Shown one piece after another: positions 32,433 to 42,639 of a stretch of DNA of 64,000 bases (the stretch's first letter is position 1; each line of letters opens with the position of its first letter). This DNA is from Palsa-506 sp963707065 (lineage in GTDB: Bacteria; Actinomycetota; Actinomycetes; Streptosporangiales; Streptosporangiaceae). The notes under the pieces were generated by a model. That model was given only the letters and a program-made list of their open reading frames with translations, was not told the origin of the DNA and did not search any database. The position numbers and the translations under genes were made by a program. The stretch lies in contig CAVPPJ010000051.1 in NCBI GenBank assembly GCA_963707065.1, positions 99,043-163,042 of the forward strand, given 5' to 3'.

Positions 32433-35400
32433 GCCGACTCCCCCGCGCGCAGCTGAGCTGCCGGGTCGGGCCTGCGGACGATGGTCAGCGCCGCGGCAAG
32501 CACCGGGATGATGGCCACGGCCGCGGCCAGGCCAGCAGCCAGCCCCCACGGGATCTCGATCAGGACCGGAGGAACGGGCGCTGCCGCTGCGGCCGTGAGG
32601 GTCACGGCCCGGATCAGCAGCCGGGCCAGCGCCGCACCGAGCAGGAGCCCGGCGACGGCGGCCGGCAGGCTCAGCATGAGCTGCTCCAGGCACAACTGCC
32701 CGGCCTGGGCCGATCTGGACACCCCGAGTGCGGCGAGCAGCGCTCGCTGCGCCCGTCTCTTCGTGACACTGGCCGCCACGCTCACCGAGAAACCAACGGC
32801 TGCCAGCACCACCGCGGCGAGCGCGATGGCCGGCAGGGCCTGCTGGGGCAGGCCGGACACCGGATCGGCGACCAGCCCGGCCTCCGCCTGGGCCCGGCTC
32901 GCGACGGCCGCATCCGGCGGCAACCCGGCCGGCCGGGTGAAATGCCGGGTTCGCAGCCACCATTGCGTGACCGGCAGGATAGCGGCGGACTGGCGGGTCA
33001 GCTCGGATTGCAGGGTCGCCAGATCCATGATCAGCGCGCCTCCGCCGGTCACGGTCGGGAACCGGGTGACCGCCGCGACGATCCGCGCCCGTACGCTGGC
33101 GGTGCCGAATGTCACGGTCGTGGTGTCACCGACAGCGACGTCGGCGGTGCCGAGATAAGCCCGGGTGGCAACCGCCGGGATCGGGCCGGCGGGTGACGGC
33201 GCGCTCAGCGTCAGGGTGCCTGGTATCGGGCTCGGCAGGCCGCCGGCCGGATTCGTGACAGCGCCGTAGCCAGGGTAGAAGTCCAGCAGCATGCTGGCCC
33301 GGCCGGTGACTGAGCGGATGACCTGCTGCGGTCCCGCTCCGGGGAACGTCTGCTCGTTGATCGCCAGGGCCAGCCCGGGCGCCGACATCGGGGTCGCCCA
33401 GTTGCCGATGGCGCGGCCGGTGCTGAACGGCGCCGCGAACGGGCCGGCCCGTTCGCGGTGGCAATGCCACGGATAATCAGCATCGCGGGGCCGGCCTTCC
33501 TGGCGGGCAGCGTGTAGGCAAGGCTCATCCCGGTCAGGCGCAGCGGATAAACGGCCCGCCGTAGCTGCGCCGCGGCCCGTCGAGCCGGCGTGGTGGCCTG
33601 GTGACGCGGGACGAGAGAGGCGATCAGGCGGTGCGTGCGACCGTCCGCGGGCAGGAATCCGGCGGGCAGCGAGTAGCTGACCCCGGCCGCGTCCATGATG
33701 TCAATCGTCGCCTGCATCGGGCTGAACTTCACCGCTGATCCGCTCAGGCTCGCGGAGACCGCCAGCCGGGCGGGCCGGCCGGGCACCGCGAGCCCTGGCC
33801 TGCTGGCCGGGGTAATCCGGCGCCAGAGCGCGGTGCGGCCCAGCGGCGACAGATCGGCGCGGAGCAGCACCGTCGCCGCGGCTTGCCGCGCGGTCAGCGC
33901 AACGACTTCCCCCGGCCCGGCGAGGCTGGCATGCGCGACGGGCATGGCGTCGAGCACCCCCGGGGCGCGCGCGATCGCCGCCGCCTGCGCGGGCCCGGCC
34001 GGCACGGGCGTGTCCACCCGGACATCCGCGCCGACGCTGAACGCCGCCTGATCTGCGATCGAGCGGCGCCAGCTCTGGTGCTGGGCCAGTGCCAGCGTGC
34101 TTGTCGCCGCGGCCAGCACCACCAGCAGCGCCGACGCGCCCTGCCGCACCGGCTGCCTGCTGATCTCCCAGCTGGCCATGGCGCCGCCGAGCCGCCTGCC
34201 GCGCGCGGCCAGCCGGTCGCCGATCCTGGCCATGAGCGGGAGCAGCCGCAGCAGCACGGCCGTGCCGGCGGCCAGCGCGAGGACCGGCGCCGCAGTCAGC
34301 ACCGGGTCAACGGCGAGGCCGCCCTGGGCATCGGACGCGACGGCCTGGTACCTGCGCAACTGCCAGATCGCGATCAGGGCGATCACCACTAGCGCCACGT
34401 CAGCGCCGGCCCTGGCGATGCCAGCGGCCCTGGCGGACCGCCCGAGCCGGTTCCTCGCGGCGCCCGGCGTGGGCGCGCGGAAGGCTGGCCAGAGCAGCAG
34501 CACGGCGCAGAGCAGTCCGACCAGGCCAGCTGCCCACCAGCCGATGGCCGGCGCGGCCGGAAGGCGGAGCCCGGAGGCGTGCAGCGGCCCGGACCGCGCC
34601 AGCCTGCCCGCCAGCCAGCCGCCGGCCAGGCTGCCGGCTGCGACCGCCGTGACGGCGAGCAGCACCGACTCGGCCACGCCGAGCTGCGCGAGCTGCCAGC
34701 GGGCGCCGCCCCTGGCGCTGAGCAGGGCGGTCTCGCCTTCGCGCTGGCTGGCCAGCAGGCTGGCGGCAAGAGCCAGCGCGGCGACGGCGAGCAGCAGCAG
34801 CTGCAGTTCGCCGATGACCAGCAGGGACCTGGCCACCACGTCGCTGCGCGCGACGCCGCGTAGCAGGCCGGGCAGGCCGGTGCTCACCTGCAGGCCGCCC
34901 AGCTGGCCATTGCTCGCCAGGGCCTGGTCGGTCTGGCCCATCCGGGCGGCCAGCGCGGTGAGGTCGCCGGCCCTGATCTGCGCGGTGTGCGGGAGCATGA
35001 GCCAAGACGCCCCGCCGACGGCGAGAGTGCCGTTGCTGAACGCGGCAGGATCCACGATCAGCGGGCCGTAGGTGACGAACATGCCCGAGGTGGTCGAGCC
35101 GCCGGCCCCGGCCGGGGTCACCAGCCAGTACCGGGATGCCCGGTCGGCAGGCCGGAAGATGCCGGTGATACGGAGCCTGACCTGAGCGCCAGTGTCACGG
35201 TCGCGCAGTGCGAGCATGTCGCCCGGCGCGAGGTGCAACTGGCTGGCGACGGCAGCGGGCACTGCCGCGGAGACGGGCCTGCCGTCGGCCGGCCGGCCCG
35301 GCGCGGCACCTGACGGTGGTCTCGGCCAGGAACCCGCGGTCAGCACCACGTGTGCCCTGATCCGCGCGGGCGCCGCGACATCGGCAAGCGCCGTCACCCC

Positions 35401-35751
35401 GGCCCGGGCCGGCCCGGGCAGCCCGAGCGGATCCGACCACCGCGCGCTGCTGATAGTGACGGCGCCGGTGCCGAACACGGCTTGCATCGAGCGGCGGACG
35501 ACGCGGTCGTCCTGCTGCGCGATCGCGGCGTCAACCGCGCCGCTGACGACGACCGAGGTGCCGCTGGCCGTCGCCAGCTGACGATGGATCGCCTGCGGCA
35601 GCGCGCCGGCCGCGAAGCTGGCCAGCGCGGCCGTCAGCGTCGCGGTGACGATAGCGGTGACCAGGGTGGCGCCGAGCACGAGCCGGTACGAGCCCATCCT
35701 GCTCAGCAGGAAGGTAGCCCGCACTTGCCGCGTCTCCCGGGTCCTCGCCAT
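32429..35751 (-). pseudogene. Large FtsX-type ABC permease interrupted by one frameshift
   Basis: The frame from 35751 (MARTRETRQVRATFLLSRMGSYRLVLGATL) is a typical double-FtsX permease through IIRGIATANGPA. At about 33433-33458 the frame is lost inside a perfect 26-bp palindrome. The second frame (PFAAPFSTGRAIGNWATP, then LQQALPAIALAAVVLAAVGFSVS and a final four-helix FtsX bundle) runs to the stop at 32429 and overlaps the next permease by ATGA. Joined, the protein is about 1100 residues. The exact placement in a strong hairpin makes a missed base during sequencing likely, so the gene may be intact in the cell. It is the first gene of the two-ATPase, two-permease operon. Confidence 0.8.
33433..33458. 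repeat. Perfect 26-bp palindrome at the permease frameshift
   Basis: CCGCGAACGGGCC is followed directly by its reverse complement GGCCCGTTCGCGG with no loop. Both coding frames of the permease meet inside it. A zero-spacer GC palindrome of this length is hard to sequence and unstable in replication. Confidence 0.9.
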
Positions 35752-36030
35752 GTCCTCCTGTCCGCATGATGCCTGCGCGGCGCGCAGGCAGCGGGCCCGG
35801 CCCGTGCGGCCGGCCTGGCCCGTGCGGCCGGCCCGGCCCGCCGCGGAGCCTGCAGCCAGGCACTGGCGCGCGCATCCTCTCCCTCATCAGATGCGAAATG
35901 CGCCCGAATGGATGCACTAAGGCGGATCGCTAACCGAACTGATGATGAATCGTTGCCGGAGGGCGACAGCGGATCAGGCGTGCCGTGGTCCAGGGGGCTA
36001 CCCGCGGCGGCCCGGCCCGGCCGAAGCAGC
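35752..36030. other. Non-coding gap between permease operon and carbonic anhydrase
   Basis: No gene was found. It contains a hairpin at 35770-35790 (TGCCTGCGC, loop GGC, GCGCAGGCA) just upstream of the permease ATG and a repeated GCCCGTGCGGCCGGCC motif at about 35798-35830. It should hold the divergent promoters of the permease operon and the carbonic anhydrase gene. Confidence 0.6.
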
Positions 36031-36035
36031 TAAAC

Positions 36036-36068
36036 CGATATAGTTGATCAAGTCAGTAGGAAATATGA
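36036..36068 (+). promoter_or_regulatory. Rrf2-type box upstream of carbonic anhydrase
   Basis: The AT-rich stretch reads GATATAGTTGATCAAGTCAG followed by TAGGAAATATG. Its complement (TTTCCTACTGACTTGATCAA) resembles CymR/IscR-type Rrf2 binding sites, which have spaced AT steps flanking a CCTA/TAGG element. It lies 55-85 bp upstream of the ATG. Small beta-carbonic anhydrases of this group neighbour sulfate-assimilation genes in mycobacteria, giving an indirect reason to expect such control. Motif assignment is by eye. Confidence 0.35.
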
Positions 36069-36121
36069 AGTATTCTGCCTTGCAGGCAGAATGCCCGCCG
36101 CGACCAAGGAGGATCCGCGCC

Positions 36122-36610
36122 ATGTCCGTGACTGACGAACTGCTCGCGAACAACCAGCGTTACGCAGACAGCTTCACCGGCCCGCTGCCGCTGCCGCCTG
36201 CCAAGCAGGTCGCCGTGGTCGCCTGCATGGACGCCCGGCTGAACGTCTACGGCATCCTCGGCCTGGCCGAGGGCGACTCGCATGTGATCCGTAACGCGGG
36301 CGGGGTTGTCACTGACGACGAGATCCGTTCCCTGGCGATCAGCCAGCGCCTGCTCGGCACCCGCGAGATCATCCTGATCCACCACACCGACTGCGGCATG
36401 CTCACCTTCACCGATGACGACTTCAAGGCCGGCATCCTGGCCGAGACGGGCATCAAGCCTGCCTGGTCGGCGGAGGCGTTCGGCGACCTCGACGGCGATG
36501 TCCGGCAGTCGATCGCGCGGATCAAGGCCAGCCCGTTCATCCCGCACACCGACGCCGTGCGCGGTTTCGTCTTCGACGTGGCGACCGGCAAGCTGGCCGA
36601 GGTCAAGTAG
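36122..36610 (+). CDS. Beta-class carbonic anhydrase
   Basis: A 162-residue zinc enzyme interconverting CO2 and bicarbonate. The zinc site is Cys35, His88 and Cys91 (CMDARL and IHHTDCGM), with Asp37-Arg39 as the usual dyad. The length and the NAGGVVTDDEIRSLAIS stretch match the short beta-carbonic anhydrase group that includes Rv1284 of Mycobacterium tuberculosis. ATG 36122 is chosen because AAGGAGG stands 9 bases upstream; an upstream start at 36044 would read through the promoter region. It is monocistronic and followed by a strong terminator. Confidence 0.92.
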   Translation: MSVTDELLANNQRYADSFTGPLPLPPAKQVAVVACMDARLNVYGILGLAEGDSHVIRNAGGVVTDDEIRSLAISQRLLGTREIILIHHTDCGMLTFTDDDFKAGILAETGIKPAWSAEAFGDLDGDVRQSIARIKASPFIPHTDAVRGFVFDVATGKLAEVK

Positions 36611-36623
36611 CCGCGCATCAGTC

Positions 36624-36661
36624 AGCCCCGGACGGGCCGCGCGCACGGCCCGTCCGGGGCT
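36624..36661 (+). terminator. Strong hairpin terminator after carbonic anhydrase
   Basis: A perfect 16-bp stem, AGCCCCGGACGGGCCG paired with its complement, closes a 6-base loop 14 bp after the stop codon. No U-tract follows, as is common in high-GC genomes. Confidence 0.85.
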
Positions 36662-36799
36662 GATGCATGCCCGGGGCCGGCCCAGGCCGGCTGTCGCGGC
36701 CGCTCCGGCGCAGGCTGCGTGGGGGTAGAATCGTGCCTCGTTCCGTCGATGGCAGCGCGGAACGGGCAAGCATCACCGCCAGCGCGGAGGGAGCCGGAC

Positions 36800-36988
36800 A
36801 TGGCAGCACAGCGGGACGTGTCAGCACGATGCCCGGTCTCCGCGGAAGTAGCGGCCGGCTTCCCCGGTGCGCCGGCCAGGCACGCCGACCCCCGGCTGGG
36901 CGAGGACCATACCGGAGGCGGACTGACACTCCGTCGTCCCGTCGGAAGCACTCCGGAATGGTTCAGCGCGCGCGGGCTGACCAGGTAA
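36800..36988 (+). CDS. Small ORF upstream of hisS, unknown
   Basis: A 62-codon frame starting MAAQRDVSARCPVSAEVAAG and ending STPEWFSARGLTR. The ATG is preceded by GGAGGGAG with good spacing, and most third positions are G or C. No domain was recognised and no His run is present that would mark a classic attenuation peptide. It ends 56 bp before hisS on the same strand. It may be a real small protein or a translated leader of hisS. Confidence 0.4.
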   Translation: MAAQRDVSARCPVSAEVAAGFPGAPARHADPRLGEDHTGGGLTLRRPVGSTPEWFSARGLTR

Positions 36989-37001
36989 TCGCTGGCCCTG
37001 G

Positions 37002-37039
37002 CTGACTCGCTGGCTGCGCTTAGTCGAGCAGGGAGTCAG
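37002..37039 (+). promoter_or_regulatory. Hairpin that can hide the hisS ribosome-binding site
   Basis: CTGACTC at 37002-37008 can pair with GAGTCAG at 37033-37039, which overlaps the GGGAG ribosome-binding sequence six bases from the hisS ATG (37045). The loop is 24 bases. Such pairing would lower hisS translation; no T-box core was recognised. Confidence 0.35.
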
Positions 37040-37044
37040 AAATC

Positions 37045-38370
<1,326 letters not shown>

Positions 38371-38448
38371 CAAGCCGCGGTGCCAGCCGAGGGTAAGTCG
38401 CCGGGGCCGCGGGAACCGGGCACCGCGGCCCGGGATCAGCACCCCGCA

Positions 38449-38481
38449 GCCGGGGGAGGGCTGGTCTCCGGCCTCCCCGGC
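38449..38481. terminator. Bidirectional terminator between hisS and the PAC2 gene
   Basis: GCCGGGGGAGG and CCTCCCCGGC form a 10-bp stem with one bulged G and a loop of about 12 bases. It lies between convergent genes, 3 bp from the PAC2-gene stop. Confidence 0.6.
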
Positions 38482-38483
38482 GG

Positions 38484-39401
38484 TCAGGAATCCGGCGGGT
38501 CGCCGCGGCCCTGCTGCTCGGCCAGGAAGCGCTCGAATTCGGCGCCGAGTTCCTCGGCGGTCGGCATGTTGTCCGGATCATCGCCCAGCAGGCCTTCTTG
38601 CCCGGCGGCAAACGCGTCGTACTGCTCCTCCAGGGACTGCACGACCTCGGCGACTTCCGCCGAGCCCTCCACCTGCCTGCTGATCTCGATGTCGGTCCGC
38701 CGGGCCGCCTCGCGCAGCGCGTCGGCGGGCAACGACAGGCTGGTGGCCCGCTCAATGGACTCCAGCAGGGTCACCGCCGCGGCCGGGTAGGCGGCCTGGG
38801 CGAGATAGTGCGGCACGTGCACGGCGAAGCCCAGCGCGGCGCGCTCGGCCTCGCCCAGCCGCAGCTCCAGCAGGCCAGCGGCGCTGCCGGGCACCTGCAG
38901 CCGGTCAACCAGCGGCCGGTAGCCCTCGGTCAGCCCGGGCTGGGTCGCGTGCGCGGTGACGCCGAGCGGCCTGGTGTGCGGGACGCCCATCGGGATGCCG
39001 TGGAATCCGACCGCCAGCCGCACGCCGAGCGTCAGCGCCAGGTCGCTGACGGCGCTGGTGAAGCCCTCCCACAGGCGGTCCGGCTCGGGGCCGTTCAGCA
39101 GCAGGAACGGGGCACCCGCGGCGTCATGCATCAGGTAGATGGCCAGCTCGGGAGCCTCGTAGCTCTCCCAGTGGTCCTTCACGAAGGTCATCGTGGGCCG
39201 GCGCGACCGGTAGTCGATCAGCGCGTCCATGTCGAACGTGGCGACTTCTTGATGATCGAGCGTGCCCAGCAGGTGCGCGGACAGCAGGCGGCCGGCGCCC
39301 CCGGCGTCAATGAAACCGTCAAAGTAGTACAGCAAGATGACGTCATCCAGCTTGGGCGCGTCAGGCTGCACCACGAAGAGGCCTCCCGGATCACCCGTCA
39401 C
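38484..39401 (-). CDS. PAC2-family protein
   Basis: A 305-residue protein of the PAC2 (proteasome assembly chaperone 2-like, DUF75) family. Characteristic parts are VILLYYFDGFIDAGGAGRLLSAHLL, VATFDMDALIDYRSRRPTM, PFLLLNGPEPDRLWEGF and GIPMGVPHTRPLGVTAHAT. Actinobacteria have 20S proteasomes, and these proteins are common in them, but a chaperone role in bacteria has not been shown. The last about 60 residues are acidic and Gln-rich with EQYDAFAAGQEGLLGDDPDNMP, as in actinobacterial homologues. It is monocistronic and convergent with hisS. Confidence 0.85.
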   Translation of the reverse strand: MTGDPGGLFVVQPDAPKLDDVILLYYFDGFIDAGGAGRLLSAHLLGTLDHQEVATFDMDALIDYRSRRPTMTFVKDHWESYEAPELAIYLMHDAAGAPFLLLNGPEPDRLWEGFTSAVSDLALTLGVRLAVGFHGIPMGVPHTRPLGVTAHATQPGLTEGYRPLVDRLQVPGSAAGLLELRLGEAERAALGFAVHVPHYLAQAAYPAAAVTLLESIERATSLSLPADALREAARRTDIEISRQVEGSAEVAEVVQSLEEQYDAFAAGQEGLLGDDPDNMPTAEELGAEFERFLAEQQGRGDPPDS

Positions 39402-39458
39402 GTCCCAGCCCTCCGCGCGTTTGGTTACCCATTAGTTTTATCAACACCTGGCGGCTCG

Positions 39459-39953
39459 TCATGCATCCCCGGCTGGTGCCCGCGGATTACGCCACAGCTC
39501 GACCAGGTGCGCAAGCTCGGCGCCGACGAATTCGAAGTACCTGATCGACTCCGTCAGCCGGCGGCCCGCCGCCGAGCCGGCGTCCAGTACCTCGACGCCT
39601 TCCCGCATGGTCGCGATGAGCCGGTCCAGCACCTGATCGCGGAGCCTGAGGACCTGGTCCCAGACGTCATCGGGTACCCGGTAGCCCACCCGCCGTGACC
39701 CGGGCTCGCTCTCCCGGCTGACCAGGCCGACCTGGCTGAGGTAGCGCACGCTGCCGGACACCGCGGCCGGGCTGACCTGCAGAAGCTCCGCCAGTTCGGC
39801 CGCGTTCAGGCGGCCTGGCTCGCTGGCCAGCAGAGCGGCGAAGACGCGGGCGGGCATCCGCGGGAATCCGGCGTCGGCCAGCACCGAGGCCAGCCGCTCG
39901 ATGAACCGCCGGACCGCATCGGCATCCCGGCCCGCCGCATCCGCACTGTCCAC
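39459..39953 (-). CDS. MarR/GbsR-family transcriptional regulator
   Basis: A 164-residue winged-helix regulator. The recognition region reads LNAAELAELLQVSPAAVSGSVRYLSQVGLVSRESEPGSRRVGY (about 50-92), followed by a helical dimerisation region (YFEFVGAELAHLVELWR). It begins at GTG 39953 with AGAGG upstream. It is divergent from an ABC exporter, with an inverted repeat in the shared promoter region (40032-40043), so it probably represses that exporter until a ligand binds. Confidence 0.85.
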   Translation of the reverse strand: MDSADAAGRDADAVRRFIERLASVLADAGFPRMPARVFAALLASEPGRLNAAELAELLQVSPAAVSGSVRYLSQVGLVSRESEPGSRRVGYRVPDDVWDQVLRLRDQVLDRLIATMREGVEVLDAGSAAGRRLTESIRYFEFVGAELAHLVELWRNPRAPAGDA

Positions 39954-40031
39954 GCGTCATCCTCTCGACGGCCGGTCACCGGCGGCTAGCGCGGGTGGTC
40001 CTGGCTGGCCGGGCTCTGGGGCTTGCTCGTT

Positions 40032-40067
40032 CTGAATTTTCAGGCTTTTATGAATTAAGTGTAGAGT
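40032..40067 (+). promoter_or_regulatory. Leaderless promoter and operator of the ABC exporter
   Basis: CTGAATTTTCAG (40032-40043) is an inverted repeat in the expected -35 area. TAGAGT (40062-40067) is a -10-like hexamer only 9 bases before GTG 40076, so transcription would begin at or next to the start codon. No ribosome-binding sequence precedes the GTG, consistent with a leaderless mRNA. Confidence 0.45.
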
Positions 40068-40075
40068 ACCGGACT

Positions 40076-41029
40076 GTGACGACCGCCATCGAAGTCTCCG
40101 GCCTGCGTAAGTCCTTCGGCCGGACCAGCGCGCTGGAAGCGCTTGACCTGACCGTGACGGCCGGTGAGGTGCACGGCTTCCTCGGGCCGAACGGGTCGGG
40201 TAAGACCACCACGATCAGGATCCTGCTGGGCCTGCTGCGCGCCGATGGCGGGACGGCCCGGCTGCTCGGCGGTGATCCGTGGCGCGACGCCACCGCGCTG
40301 CACCGCCGGCTGGCGTACGTGCCCGGGGACGTGACGCTCTGGCCGAACCTGTCCGGCGGCGAGGTTATCGACCTGCTCGGCCGGCTGCGCGGCGGGCTGG
40401 ACCCGCGGCGCAGGGCCAGCCTGCTCGAGCGCTTCGACCTGGATCCGGCCAAGAAGGCGCGGGCGTACTCCAAGGGCAACCGGCAGAAAGTTGCCCTGGT
40501 CTCGGCGCTCGCCTCGGACGCGGAACTGCTGGTGCTGGACGAGCCCACGTCCGGCCTCGACCCGCTGATGGAGGCCACGTTCCGCGACTGCGTGGAGGAA
40601 GAACGCAAGCACGGCCGCACGGTGCTGCTGTCCAGTCACATCCTGTCCGAGGTGGAAGCGCTCTGCGACCGGGTGACGATCATCCGGGCGGGCCGCACGG
40701 TGGAGACTGGCACCCTGGCCGGGCTCCGGCACCTGACCAGGACCTCGATCTCCGCCGAGCTGGCCGGGCCGCCCGCCGGGCTGGCGGACCTGGCCGGCGT
40801 GCACGACCTGGACGTGCAGGATCTCGGCGGGCGCGGCGCGCGGGTGCGGTGCGAGGTGGACACCGCCCGGCTGGGCGAGGTACTGCGGCGCCTCACCGCG
40901 GCCGGGGTGCTCAGCCTGACCAGCCAGCCGCCGACGCTGGAGGAGCTGTTCCTGCGGCACTATTCCGGCGATCCGGATTCCGGCGACCCGGCCGACGGCG
41001 GCCCTGCCGTCGGTGCCGTCCGGTCATGA
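40076..41029 (+). CDS. ABC transporter ATPase (drug-export DrrA-like type)
   Basis: A 317-residue ATPase of the drug/antibiotic-export group. Walker A is GPNGSGKT, the signature region is YSKGNRQKVALVSALA (a variant of LSGG as in many DrrA-like proteins) and Walker B is LLVLDEPTSGLDP. The C-terminal about 90 residues form the usual extra domain (EVLRRLTAAGVLSLTSQPPTLEELFLRHY). The GTG at 40076 gives a sensible N-terminus (TTAIEVSGLRKSFG); longer readings include promoter DNA. It overlaps the permease start by ATGA. Confidence 0.9.
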   Translation: MTTAIEVSGLRKSFGRTSALEALDLTVTAGEVHGFLGPNGSGKTTTIRILLGLLRADGGTARLLGGDPWRDATALHRRLAYVPGDVTLWPNLSGGEVIDLLGRLRGGLDPRRRASLLERFDLDPAKKARAYSKGNRQKVALVSALASDAELLVLDEPTSGLDPLMEATFRDCVEEERKHGRTVLLSSHILSEVEALCDRVTIIRAGRTVETGTLAGLRHLTRTSISAELAGPPAGLADLAGVHDLDVQDLGGRGARVRCEVDTARLGEVLRRLTAAGVLSLTSQPPTLEELFLRHYSGDPDSGDPADGGPAVGAVRS

Positions 41030-42627
41030 CCGCGGTCACCGGGGCGGGCGCGCTCGCCCGGCTGGCGGTGCGCCGCGACCGGGTCATGCTGCCGGCCTGG
41101 ATCTACGTGATGACCGCGCTGATGGCCGGGACCGGTTACAGCTTCACGTCGCTTTACAAGACCCTGGCATCCCGTGAGCAGGTGGCGGCCGGCACCGCCC
41201 ACAACCCGGCGGTGCTCGCGCTGACCGGGCCGCTGTTCGGCACCTCGGTCGGCGCGCTGACCGCCTGGAAGTACGGCGCGTTCGCCGCCGTCGCCGCGGC
41301 CCTGATGGGCATCTTCACCGTGGTCAGGCACACCAGGGCGGATGAGGAGGCCGGGCGGCTTGAGCTCGTCGGCTCGACCGCGGTGGGCCGGCACGCCGCG
41401 CTGGCCGCGGCGGCGGGTGTCGCGGCGGGTGCCTGCGGCGTGCTCGCGCTGCTGATCGCGGCCGGCCTGATCGCGGTCGGGCTGCCGGCCGGCGGGTCCT
41501 TCGCGCTCGGGCTCGCCATCGGGTCGTGCGGGCTGGTCTTCGCCGCGGTCGCGGCCGTTGCCGCGCAGCTGGCCGGGACCGCCCGCGGCGCGCGGGGGCT
41601 GGCGATCGCCGTGCTCGGCGGCGTCTTCGTGCTGCAGTCGGCCGGCGCCGCGGCCGGCCGGGCCGGGCCGCAGTGGCTGAGCTGGCTCTCCCCGGTCGGC
41701 TGGGCGCTGCAGGTCCGGGCGTTCGCCGGGGACCGCTGGCTGGTGCTGGCGCTGCCGCTGGCGGTCGCCGCCGCGCTGGCCGTGGTGGCGGCCGCCCTGG
41801 CGGCCCGGCGTGACCTCGGTGCCGGGCTGGTACCGCCGCGGCCGGGTCCCGCGCAGGCCGCCGGGTCGCTGCGCAGCCCGCTGGCGCTGGCCTGGCGGCT
41901 GCAGCGCGGCACGCTGGCCGGCTGGGTGGCGGGCGTGGGTGTCGCGGCCGCGGTCAACGGCGCGGCGGCCAAGGGCATCGGCTCGCTGCTCGGCAGCGGC
42001 GCGCAGGTCAGGGACGTGCTGGCCAGGCTGGGCGGCCAGGCCGGGATCACCAGCGCCTACCTGGCCGCGGTGATGGGCATTTTCGGCCTCGCTGCCGCCG
42101 CCTACGCGGTATCCGCCGTGCTGCGGCTCCGCTCGGAGGAATCAGCGGCCCGGGCGGAGATCCTGCTGGTCGCGTCGGTCAGCCGGACCAGGTGGGCGGC
42201 CAGTCACCTGATCCTGGCCGCGGCCGGGACCGCCGCCGTGCTGGCCGCGGCGGGACTCGGCGCGGGCCTCGGGTACGGGCTGCGCGGCGGCGACGCGGGA
42301 ACCCAGCTGCCGCGGCTGCTGGGCGCCGCGCTGGCGCAGCTGCCGGCCGCGCTGGTGGTGGCGGGCGTGGCGGTTGCCCTGTTCGGCCTGCTGCCGCGGT
42401 CCTGCGTGCCCGGTGGCTGGGCCGCGCTAGCGCTGGCAGCCGTGCTCGTCGAGCTCGGCCCGGCCTTCCGGCTCGCCCGGTGGGTACAGGACATCTCGCC
42501 GTTCAGCCACGTGCCCAAGCTGCCGGGCGGCGCGGTGACCGCCGCGCCGCTGGCCTGGCTGACGCTGGCCGCCGTGGTGCTGGCGATTGCCGGGGTAACC
42601 GGCCTGCGCCGCCGCGACATCGGCTGA
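41026..42627 (+). CDS. ABC-2-type exporter permease (12-helix antibiotic exporter type)
   Basis: A 533-residue very hydrophobic protein with about 12 membrane helices arranged as two similar halves (each beginning with 'LARLAVRRDRVMLPAWIYVM' or 'LAWRLQRGTLAGWVAGV'). The insertions TRADEEAGRLELVGSTAVGR and LRSEESAARAEILLVASVSR are the characteristic cytoplasmic loops of this exporter family (putative polyketide-antibiotic or multidrug exporters). It starts at ATG 41026 inside the ATPase stop. The far longer reading of this frame upstream is out-of-frame ATPase sequence. It should form the membrane part of the complex with the ATPase; substrate unknown. Confidence 0.88.
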   Translation: MTAVTGAGALARLAVRRDRVMLPAWIYVMTALMAGTGYSFTSLYKTLASREQVAAGTAHNPAVLALTGPLFGTSVGALTAWKYGAFAAVAAALMGIFTVVRHTRADEEAGRLELVGSTAVGRHAALAAAAGVAAGACGVLALLIAAGLIAVGLPAGGSFALGLAIGSCGLVFAAVAAVAAQLAGTARGARGLAIAVLGGVFVLQSAGAAAGRAGPQWLSWLSPVGWALQVRAFAGDRWLVLALPLAVAAALAVVAAALAARRDLGAGLVPPRPGPAQAAGSLRSPLALAWRLQRGTLAGWVAGVGVAAAVNGAAAKGIGSLLGSGAQVRDVLARLGGQAGITSAYLAAVMGIFGLAAAAYAVSAVLRLRSEESAARAEILLVASVSRTRWAASHLILAAAGTAAVLAAAGLGAGLGYGLRGGDAGTQLPRLLGAALAQLPAALVVAGVAVALFGLLPRSCVPGGWAALALAAVLVELGPAFRLARWVQDISPFSHVPKLPGGAVTAAPLAWLTLAAVVLAIAGVTGLRRRDIG

Positions 42628-42639
42628 CGTGCAGGCCGG

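Noticed and set aside
36719..36799. Upstream extension of the small ORF before hisS
   Set aside because: The extension has mixed third positions, and the strong ribosome-binding site belongs to the ATG at 36800.
36664..37044. T-box riboswitch before hisS
   Set aside because: No T-box core or antiterminator-like sequence was recognised, only a small ORF and a hairpin at the ribosome site.
40279..41025. N-terminal extension of the ABC-2 permease
   Set aside because: The extension is the ATPase gene read in the wrong frame; the ATG at 41026 overlaps the ATPase stop.
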